From an uncultured Verrucomicrobiota bacterium (lineage in GTDB: Bacteria; Verrucomicrobiota; Verrucomicrobiia; Chthoniobacterales; SZAS-18), in NCBI GenBank assembly GCA_937873255.1, contig CALMVM010000085.1, forward strand, positions 1 to 13,601: a stretch of 13,601 nucleotides of DNA. The letters run 5' to 3'. The notes under the pieces were generated by a model. That model did not search any database and had not been told where the DNA came from. It saw nothing but the letters and a program-made list of their open reading frames with translations. Positions within the stretch are counted from its first letter, which is position 1. Each line of letters starts with the position of its first letter. The translations under genes were made by a program, and so were the position numbers. Positions 7,882-13,601 of the stretch are shown piece by piece.

Positions 7882-9948
7882 GGCCCATACGCTGCCGTCA
7901 TTGCCACGCACGGCCAGTGAGTGGTTCTGACCTGCCGCGATGGCCACCATGCCACTACTGAGTGATGGCACACGATCCGCGAATGAGCGGTCGCCTTGAG
8001 TACCATTGCCGAGTTGGCCATAGTTATTATAGCCCCAACTCCAAACTGCCCCGTTTGGATCCAAAGCCAACGTATGATTTAAACCGGCCGCCGTCGCTGT
8101 GGGCACGATTACTGCCGCCTCGTTGAAAAGCACGGGGGCAGCGTTGCCTGCGCTCACTTGGATCGTATAAGCAGCGTTGTTGATGGCACCTGCGGGCAAT
8201 TGGCAGTAAGCGAGAGCATGTCCGTCGGCGTCAGTGCGGACTGTGCGGGTGACTGCCCATATATTTGAGCCGCTGACGGCTAATTTGGCCGCTCCGGACG
8301 TGACTTGGAAGGTAACTGGTGCATTGGCCGCTGGCGCGCCGTTGGCCGTCTTTAGCACCAAGGTCGTCAGTGCCTGTGGCAGCACGTCTCCGGGCGCGCC
8401 ACGTTGGTTGTTGCCGCCGACAATTTGCAAGCTGGGAGCTACCCCGTTATAGTAATCGTTTGGATCCGTGCCTTGTTGATACTCTTGTAAGTTGGTCAGC
8501 CCGTCGCCGTCCGGGTCGGCAGAGGCATCGTTTGGGTTGAGCGGATTCAATCCATGAGCCGTTTCCCATTCATCTGGCATGCCGTCGCCATCTGTGTCGG
8601 GCAAAAGCAGCAACACCGCAGGTTGACCTTGAAGATAGCCCGAACAGGCCACCCTACCTGCCTCGTTGACCCGCACGCGGGTGCCCGTGGTGTTATTAGC
8701 AGTGTACCCGGTACCACTTGGCAACATCAAAGCAATGTCCTGAAGACCGAGGCCCGCTGCGCTAATCGACCGCCAAATGGCATGAGCGCCGTTGTTGCTG
8801 TCGGACGCAAACCCCACGGCGTTTCCAGCAAAATTCATCCAGTTTCCAACAGAATTTATCCAGCCAGTCGTAAAGTTCGTGAGACCTGACGGCAGCACCA
8901 CAAGCCCGAGATCTGTCATGGTTCCAGCTTGCCACTTAAAAAAATGCTGACTGCCGTCGCTTGCCGTGCCAACTCCGAAAACTTGAGCGGAATCGGTGAG
9001 CAGGAGCGGGTTGTCGAGTCTGGCAGGGTTCTTGCCAGAGCCAACAAGATCATGCGTTCCGGACGCATCCGCATAAAAACCGCCTCCGGACATGAGGCCA
9101 GTACCGGGGTCGTAGGAATAGCTACCGATCGTCTGCCCCTGAGCATTGATGCCGACAGCCACGGTGTCGGAAAACGAGCCGTTGCCATCCAATGCACTCA
9201 TTGTGCCATTGGACCAGAGGAAGGCTGTTGAAGGCGGCAACCCGACCGGGTTACTCGTGTCGTACAAAGTGCCAACCACTTGTCCCGCGTTGTTGATTGA
9301 AGCTGGCCAGACGATAGAATTGTCTGGATCACCGAGGTCGCCTAGATCGTTGGAGTGGACCCCGTCCCAAATGAATGCCCGTTTGTATGGACTGCTCCCA
9401 TAGTAAGTGCCAACCGCTTTGCCGGAATCGTTAACGGCGACCACTGTATCGACGTCGTTCCCGTCAGGAGCTTGGAAGGTGGTCATCGTCCCGTTCCGCC
9501 AGACGAATCCAGACACCGGGCCGGAGCCAGCGGACGATGGGCCGCTGCCACCATTCCATGTGACGCCAGAGACCACACCCGCGCCGCTCATGCAGGTCGC
9601 AGTACTGCTGTCTGTTCCAAGCACGCTGCTCAGATCGGTCAAAACTGCGGTGGCATCACTCCAAGCAAAAGCGTGTGGGTACGTCTGCCTCAAACGGCCG
9701 GAACCAGTGGTATGATGGATGTAGTAACCGGCCACGTCGCCTGCGACGCTCATGCCGGAAAGAATCATCGGCTGATTGGGCGCAGAGGCGTATAGGTCGG
9801 TGGCGCGTATCGCCTTGCGAACTTGCATGTGCGGGTCGCCAGCCCGGAGGGCTGTTGGAAGCGCCATCAAAGCCACTACGAAGACCGTCCGGCACAGCCG
9901 TACATGTAAAAACGTCGAGGCCGCAAAGGAGGAAGGAAAGCAAGCCAT
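7879..9948 (-). CDS. exported HAF-repeat / TSP3 / Ig-like / RCC1 protein, truncated by TAG
   Basis: 689 residues before the TAG. A signal peptide (about 1-36; basic LCR, hydrophobic FVVALMALPTALRA, likely cleavage after Ala36) sends it out of the cytoplasm. Residues about 90-395 hold HAF-type extracellular repeats such as PHAFAW, SGFVWRNGTMTTF, RAFIWDG, TAFLWSNGTMSAL and FFKWQAGTMTDLG. Residues 450-498 are a TSP3-like calcium-binding stretch (DTDGDGMPDEWE and DPDGDGLTNLQEY). Residues about 503-613 look like an invasin-type Ig domain (TNFxVTSGAA-like strand, TDADGHA). RCC1 blades begin at about 618 (AAGLNHTLALDPNGAVWSWG) and stop within the second blade. The full frame to 6655 would be 1097 codons with a seven-blade propeller. 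It is the first gene of the rhs set, so it may be an export or surface partner. No clear ribosome binding site precedes the ATG; the signal peptide supports this start. Confidence 0.75.
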   Translation of the reverse strand: MACFPSSFAASTFLHVRLCRTVFVVALMALPTALRAGDPHMQVRKAIRATDLYASAPNQPMILSGMSVAGDVAGYYIHHTTGSGRLRQTYPHAFAWSDATAVLTDLSSVLGTDSSTATCMSGAGVVSGVTWNGGSGPSSAGSGPVSGFVWRNGTMTTFQAPDGNDVDTVVAVNDSGKAVGTYYGSSPYKRAFIWDGVHSNDLGDLGDPDNSIVWPASINNAGQVVGTLYDTSNPVGLPPSTAFLWSNGTMSALDGNGSFSDTVAVGINAQGQTIGSYSYDPGTGLMSGGGFYADASGTHDLVGSGKNPARLDNPLLLTDSAQVFGVGTASDGSQHFFKWQAGTMTDLGLVVLPSGLTNFTTGWINSVGNWMNFAGNAVGFASDSNNGAHAIWRSISAAGLGLQDIALMLPSGTGYTANNTTGTRVRVNEAGRVACSGYLQGQPAVLLLLPDTDGDGMPDEWETAHGLNPLNPNDASADPDGDGLTNLQEYQQGTDPNDYYNGVAPSLQIVGGNNQRGAPGDVLPQALTTLVLKTANGAPAANAPVTFQVTSGAAKLAVSGSNIWAVTRTVRTDADGHALAYCQLPAGAINNAAYTIQVSAGNAAPVLFNEAAVIVPTATAAGLNHTLALDPNGAVWSWGYNNYGQLGNGTQGDRSFADRVPSLSSGMVAIAAGQNHSLAVRGNDGSVWA

Positions 9949-10379
9949 AGAGGTGCGGGCAATGACCCAGCAAGAGAGGGTTTATTATGTTTTACATATC
10001 AGGGTGCGTTGTTGTCGAATAAATTTTTCTGGATGTATTAATTTTCCACAACTTATTCCTCTCCAGTTTCTTGCATCACAAGATCTTGTTGCCACCCGAG
10101 ATCAGACATTCTCAAATTCCACTATGTGCCGCCAACAACCAAACCAACGTGACTTGCAGGCTGCCGATGCCGATAACAGCGGAACGGGCTGACGCCGTGG
10201 TTGTGGAGCACGGGACGCTGCTCATTCCGTAGTTCTTTCCGCGCACCGCGTAGTCAAACACGACGACGCACGTGGAGGCGTTCTAAAAGAAGGGTATCTG
10301 GGCCGGGTGGGGCAGGCCAAAGGTTTTCGCTTTTCGCCCTGCATTCGTGGTGTACGATCCGCACGCCTCGGCACACGTC
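9949..10379. other. divergent intergenic region, no gene supported
   Basis: It separates the minus-strand exported-protein gene from the plus-strand glycosyltransferase gene, so both promoters should lie here. Positions about 9985-10060 are AT-rich and are the best candidate for the leftward promoter, but I see no convincing -35/-10 pair. The right part (10150-10346) is GC-rich. On the minus strand, a frame from about 10282 down to 10120 is open and contains VVVFDYAVRGKNYGMSS; it has no ribosome binding site and I recognise no family. It may be a gene remnant or an interspersed repeat. Confidence 0.45.
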
Positions 10380-12623
10380 ATGAGCCCCGCTGTCCCCGCG
10401 TCCCGACCACGTTCCCGGTGGACGCGCGGAATCGTTCCCGGAGCGGTTCTTTTCCTGCTAGTGCTCCTCGCCTACTTGCCGGCGATCCGCGCTGGCTACG
10501 TCTGGGACGATGACACCCTGCTCACACAAAATCCCGCCATCGCCGGCTCGGCCGGGCTCGGGACGGTGTGGACGACCCGCGCGTCCGACATCTGCCCACT
10601 GACCATCACCGCCCTGTGGGCTATGCACCGGGTCTGGGGGTTCGCCCCCTGGGCCTACCATCTGGCGAATATCGTGCTGCACGGCCTCGGCGCCCTGTTG
10701 CTCTGGCGGGTGCTCGGGCGGTTGCGCGTGCCCGGGGCGTGGCTGGGCGCAGCCCTCTGGGCCTTGCATCCCGTGCAGGTGGAATCCGTGGCGTGGATCA
10801 GCGAGATGAAGAACACGCTCTCCGGCGTGTTCTACCTGCTGGCGATCCTGTTTTTCCTGTCGTGGCTGAACCCCGCGCGAACCGGAAAACGTGCTGGCAC
10901 GGCGTGGGCTTGTTACGCACTGACGTTATTCTGCGCGGGTCTGGCCATGGCCAGCAAAACCTCGACGATGGTGCTGCCCGCCGTTCTCTGCTTGCTGGCC
11001 TGGTGGGTGGATGGCGGTTGGCGCTGGCGGCGCTTGTGGGGCATCGCGCCGGTTTTTCTCTTTTCCCTGGCAGCGGTTCTCCTCTCGGTCTGGACGCAGT
11101 TGTGGGACCAGACGGCGGTGGGCAACGACGCGGCGTGGGTTCGCAGCGGACCGCAACGCCTCGCCACGGCCGGTGACATCGTGTGGTTTTATCTGGGCAA
11201 GTTGCTATGGCCGCATCCGCTGATGGCCGTCTACCCACGTTGGAAAATCGACGCCGGGCAACCGCTCGCCTTTCTGCCGCTGCTGCTGGTGATAATCGCC
11301 GGGATGTCGCTGAGGTTCTCGCGCCGCTCGGACTCGGCGCGGGCCGGACGGCTGACTTTTGGATGCTTTCTGGTGGCGTTGCTGCCGGTGTCAGGCGTGG
11401 TGGAAATCAGTTATTTCCATCTGTCCTTCGTGGCAGACCATCTCCTCTATCTGGCCAGCATGGCACCGCTGGCCCTCGCCGGGGCAGGCGTGGCATCCCT
11501 ACACCGGGAATCCCTTCGCGTACAAACGTCCCTCGCGAGTGCCGGATTGTTGCTGGCTCTGGGGGCGGCGAGTTGGCAGCGGACATGGGTCTACCGGAGC
11601 CAGGAAACGCTCTGGCGCGACGCGCTGGACAAAAACCCACGCTGCTGGGCCGCCTATGACAATCTTGGCAGATCCGCCGAACTCGGAGGGCAGCCGGACG
11701 AGGCCATCCGACTATACCGCAAGGCGATTGACATCAATCCAGACGACCTGGAGAGCTGCAATAACCTCGGCAATGTGCTTTCGCGAAAAGGGGCAACGGA
11801 CGAGGCGCTCCGTTGGTACCAGACGGCGGTGCGCCTTGCCCCCGGCGACCCGAGAAGCCGCGACAACCTCGGCAACGGTTTCCTGCAAAAGGGAAATCTT
11901 GACGATGCGATCACCCAGTACCGCGAGGCGATCCGGCTCGGACCCCGCCTCGTCTCGGCGCACTCCAACCTCGGCAACGCGCTGTTGCAGAAAGGGCGCG
12001 TGGAAGAAGCGATCGACCAATATCAACAGGCACTGGCGCTTCAGCCCAAGCAGGCAACCGTCCATGCCAATTTGGGAGTCGCTTTCTTTCAACAAAAAAG
12101 GGTGGACGACGCGGTCGCGCAGTTGCGGGAAGCCATCGAACTCGATCCCCGCAACGGAATGGCCCACACCAATCTTGCGGTCGCGCTGCTCAGGCAGGGA
12201 CACGCAGACAAAGCGGTCATCCAGTATCAGGAAGCATTAAAAATCACCCCGGGGAGCGCCGACCTTCATAACAGTCTCGGCAGCGCCTTGGCGCAAACGG
12301 GGAAGCCGGACGCCGCGGTCTTCGAGTACCACGCTGCTCTGGCCATCCAGCCCGGGCACTTCATGGCGCGCCGCAACCTGGGCGCGCTGCTCGCGCGGAG
12401 TGGGCAGACCGAGGCGGCGATTGAGCAATATCGGGAAGCGCTGAAGATCCAGCCCGGCCACGTCAAGACCCACTGCGATCTCGGCGATGCTCTCACCAGC
12501 ATCGGTGAACTGGACGAAGCGGTCAGGGAATTCCAGACTGCCCTCCGTTTGAAGCCCGATGACCGTGAGGCGCAAACGGGTCTCGCGAAGGCACAAGCAC
12601 GCCAGGCGGCGAAGACGCAATGA
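10380..12623 (+). CDS. TMTC-like membrane glycosyltransferase (protein O-mannosyltransferase type) with TPR domain
   Basis: 747 residues from the ATG; an in-frame GTG at 10347 would add 11. The ATG gives a short basic N-terminus (RPRSRWTR) just before the first membrane segment; neither start has a clear ribosome binding site. Residues 1-410 are a multi-spanning GT-C-type domain. The first loop has GYVWDDD (Asp43-45), the acidic motif usual in GT-C enzymes, and HPVQVESVAWISEMKN (about 130-145) is the signature-like segment of TMTC proteins. Residues about 422-734 hold nine full TPRs of the O-GlcNAc-transferase type (xAHxNLGNALxxxGxxEEAIxxYxxALxLxP) plus a partial tenth. Relatives transfer a sugar from a lipid carrier to protein at the membrane, with TPRs binding the substrate or partner. 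The substrate is unknown; the exported proteins next door are possible but unproven. The stop overlaps a small ORF by ATGA. Confidence 0.8.
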   Translation: MSPAVPASRPRSRWTRGIVPGAVLFLLVLLAYLPAIRAGYVWDDDTLLTQNPAIAGSAGLGTVWTTRASDICPLTITALWAMHRVWGFAPWAYHLANIVLHGLGALLLWRVLGRLRVPGAWLGAALWALHPVQVESVAWISEMKNTLSGVFYLLAILFFLSWLNPARTGKRAGTAWACYALTLFCAGLAMASKTSTMVLPAVLCLLAWWVDGGWRWRRLWGIAPVFLFSLAAVLLSVWTQLWDQTAVGNDAAWVRSGPQRLATAGDIVWFYLGKLLWPHPLMAVYPRWKIDAGQPLAFLPLLLVIIAGMSLRFSRRSDSARAGRLTFGCFLVALLPVSGVVEISYFHLSFVADHLLYLASMAPLALAGAGVASLHRESLRVQTSLASAGLLLALGAASWQRTWVYRSQETLWRDALDKNPRCWAAYDNLGRSAELGGQPDEAIRLYRKAIDINPDDLESCNNLGNVLSRKGATDEALRWYQTAVRLAPGDPRSRDNLGNGFLQKGNLDDAITQYREAIRLGPRLVSAHSNLGNALLQKGRVEEAIDQYQQALALQPKQATVHANLGVAFFQQKRVDDAVAQLREAIELDPRNGMAHTNLAVALLRQGHADKAVIQYQEALKITPGSADLHNSLGSALAQTGKPDAAVFEYHAALAIQPGHFMARRNLGALLARSGQTEAAIEQYREALKIQPGHVKTHCDLGDALTSIGELDEAVREFQTALRLKPDDREAQTGLAKAQARQAAKTQ

Positions 12624-12736
12624 GTGATCTTGCTTCGATTTTGAGCAAGATCGAAGCGTTGAAAGTTCCTTGCACCTTGTTGTTCCCAGAGCCGAAGCAA
12701 ACTGCTACCGCCCTAAGAATATTCAAACGCCGCTGA
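12620..12736 (+). CDS. possible small ORF translationally coupled to the glycosyltransferase gene
   Basis: The ATG overlaps the TGA of the upstream gene as ATGA, the classic coupled arrangement. The frame encodes 38 residues: an amphipathic-looking N-terminal helix (SDLASILSKIEALK), a middle with one Cys and Pro-Glu-Pro, and a basic end (FKRR). It ends in TGA. I recognise no family. It could be a genuine micro-protein, the remnant of a longer gene, or chance; codon use is not informative at this length. Its first 38 nucleotides fall inside two overlapping hairpins. Confidence 0.3.
   Translation: MSDLASILSKIEALKVPCTLLFPEPKQTATALRIFKRR
12626..12657 (+). promoter_or_regulatory. two mutually exclusive hairpins after the glycosyltransferase stop
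   Basis: Hairpin A pairs GATCTTGCT (12626-12634) with AGCAAGATC (12644-12652), a perfect 9-bp stem. Hairpin B pairs GCTTCGAT (12632-12639) with ATCGAAGC (12650-12657), a perfect 8-bp stem. They share bases, so only one can form at a time. No run of T follows, so a simple rho-independent terminator is unlikely. The pair overlaps the first codons of the small ORF, so it could affect that ORF's translation or mRNA stability. Confidence 0.45.
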
Positions 12737-13198
12737 GACGGCGTTGCCATCTCTGTGCCAAGGGCCACTCTGGTCTTTGATAATTTTGGCTCGAATTTTG
12801 ATCCTGCTGTTGAACTCTCCCGTTTGTTTGCGGCAATGACGACTGCCAGTAAAATTGCCAGTAACTTTATTCATCGGGGTAATGGATGAGTAGTGGCAGG
12901 CTTGTGCCAGCTTCGCCTTGCCACACGAGGAGAGAACATGCATTTTCACTGTGTAAACCCACAGGCTAAAACGACCGAATCCTACCGCTGGAGCCAATGC
13001 ACAACACGCTGAAATCGAAGTATTTGCTGAATTTGAAAGGGCCAAAAAAGCCCTACTTCCAGTGGAATGCGTGGGTTTTGCCCACTCAGCCACTATGCGC
13101 CACTGAATCCGGGCGCAGTCAGCCAGTACTCATTAACGGCCCCGGCGGTTGTTTTCCTATGCTCTGGCTCGGCAACCATCCAGAGGAGGAAAACGACC
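12737..13198. other. hairpin-rich non-coding leader upstream of the integrase
   Basis: I see no supportable gene in these 462 bases. They hold two copies of TGCCAGTAA (12844-12852 and 12856-12864, 12-bp period). An imperfect hairpin has GTGGCAGGC at 12893-12901 and its partner at 12915-12924. Three short perfect hairpins follow: AGGGC/GCCCT (13038-13054), GTGGG/CCCAC (13071-13085) and TGCGCC/GGCGCA (13096-13117). AACCCAC at 12956-12962 can also pair with GTGGGTT at 13071-13077. Spaced direct repeats and hairpins beside a tyrosine recombinase suggest recombinase-binding or attachment sequences, or transcript control; which is unknown. Confidence 0.4.
13184..13189 (+). promoter_or_regulatory. 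strong ribosome binding site for the integrase
   Basis: AGGAGG lies 9 nt before GTG at 13199-13201. It fixes the integrase start and excludes the longer out-of-frame reading that begins at 12997. Confidence 0.75.
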
Positions 13199-13601
13199 GT
13201 GCCAGAAGCTCGCTACCGTCTGTTCCGCCGCGCCAGCGGCATGTATTACCAGCAGGACCACGAAACCGGTGTGCAGGTCAGCTTGCGGACCAAGGACAAA
13301 TACACTGCGCAGGAAAAGCTGCGCGCCGCCAACGAGTCCGTCGCCCAGCCACGGCTTAATCTCGAACTCGCTCGCGTGTACTTGAAGGCGCACGACGCAG
13401 AGATCGCCAACCGCACTTGGGCAATGGTGATGGCAGTATATTCAGGGAGAGGCCGAGACACATCCCAGGAACGCTGCCAACGCGCGTTCGCGGGCCGCGA
13501 CTTCGATCCCATTCGACACTTGTTGCTCATCAACACCAAGGCCGAGGATTTGCTGCGCGTGCTTTCTAGCGGCAAGGCATCTGTCAATCACTACCTGCGC
13601 A
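13199..13601 (+). CDS. tyrosine recombinase (phage-type integrase), N-terminal part, runs off the window
   Basis: 134 residues are visible from the GTG; the frame is still open at the edge. The N-terminus (YRLFRRASGMYYQQD, then TGVQVSLRTKDKYTAQEKL and AANESVAQPRLNLELARVYL) matches the DNA-binding arm and core-binding region of integrases I know as multi-copy in Verrucomicrobiota such as Pedosphaera. Next come a typical RTWAMVM helix, a DFDPIRHLLLINTKAEDLLRVL segment and VNHYLR, which leads into the core-binding domain's last helix. The catalytic R-H-R-Y residues would lie beyond the window, so activity cannot be judged. It would cut and join DNA at short attachment sites. Its upstream region is unusually rich in hairpins and short repeats. 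Together with the IS4 remnant at the left edge it marks the locus as part of a mobile, fast-changing region. Confidence 0.82.
   Translation, partial: MPEARYRLFRRASGMYYQQDHETGVQVSLRTKDKYTAQEKLRAANESVAQPRLNLELARVYLKAHDAEIANRTWAMVMAVYSGRGRDTSQERCQRAFAGRDFDPIRHLLLINTKAEDLLRVLSSGKASVNHYLR

Noticed and set aside
10568..12240. Several long frames (10568-11176, 11183-11659, 11359-12240) within the glycosyltransferase gene
   Set aside because: Other-frame shadows: Arg/Ser/Thr-rich low-complexity proteins, whereas the chosen frame has clear membrane segments and TPRs.
12626..12657. Rho-independent terminator for the glycosyltransferase gene
   Set aside because: The stems are good but no T-run follows either one; the next bases are GTTGAAAG.
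12844..12864. CRISPR-like repeat
   Set aside because: Only two 9-base copies with 3-base spacing; no array, no cas genes.
12713..13093. 126-codon minus-strand frame in the pre-integrase region
   Set aside because: No ribosome binding site or recognisable domain, and it overlaps the hairpin-rich region; I cannot support it as a gene.
12997..13359. 120-codon plus-strand frame starting at 12997
   Set aside because: It overlaps the integrase in another frame, whereas the integrase has AGGAGG and clear family similarity.

Overview
The window looks like an accessory stretch of a Verrucomicrobiota chromosome. The evidence is family-level recognition, not a search. The truncated tyrosine recombinase at the right edge reads like the integrases that are abundant in Pedosphaera-type genomes. 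The membrane glycosyltransferase-plus-TPR protein and the exported RCC1/TSP3 protein followed by a C39-peptidase Rhs protein are also arrangements I associate with this phylum.

Layout. Positions 1-504 (minus strand) hold a decayed IS4-like insertion sequence: the N-terminal part of a transposase and a possible IS end. Positions 531-9948 (minus strand) form the main block, a compact gene set read leftward: (i) a large exported protein with HAF-type repeats, a calcium-binding TSP3-like segment, an Ig-like domain and an RCC1 propeller, interrupted by an in-frame TAG; (ii) an 1800-residue Rhs protein with signal/anchor, TPR-like region, intact-looking C39 cysteine peptidase, long YD-repeat barrel, DPTGL core end, a glycine-rich hydrophobic stretch and a small histidine-rich toxin tip; (iii) a 229-residue immunity-like gene. 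Gaps are 19 nt between (i) and (ii) and 12 nt between (ii) and (iii). Tip and immunity resemble the myxobacterial SitA6/SitI6 toxin-immunity families. They are AT-rich compared with the Rhs core, so they look like an imported cassette on a resident delivery scaffold.

Positions 9949-10379 are a gene-poor divergent intergenic region. Positions 10380-12623 (plus strand) encode a TMTC/protein-O-mannosyltransferase-like membrane protein with nine C-terminal TPRs. An ATGA overlap leads into a possible 38-codon small ORF (12620-12736) whose start sits in two mutually exclusive hairpins. Positions 12737-13198 are non-coding, rich in hairpins and short repeats. They lead into a tyrosine recombinase (13199 onward, GTG start, strong ribosome binding site) that runs off the window.

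Proposed biology: an exported, contact-dependent or cell-surface polymorphic toxin with its own processing peptidase and adjacent immunity, in a locus bounded by mobile-element sequences. The RCC1/HAF partner is at present split by a nonsense codon, so it is either a recent pseudogene, a sequencing error or a truncated product. Toxicity, export and partner roles are inference.
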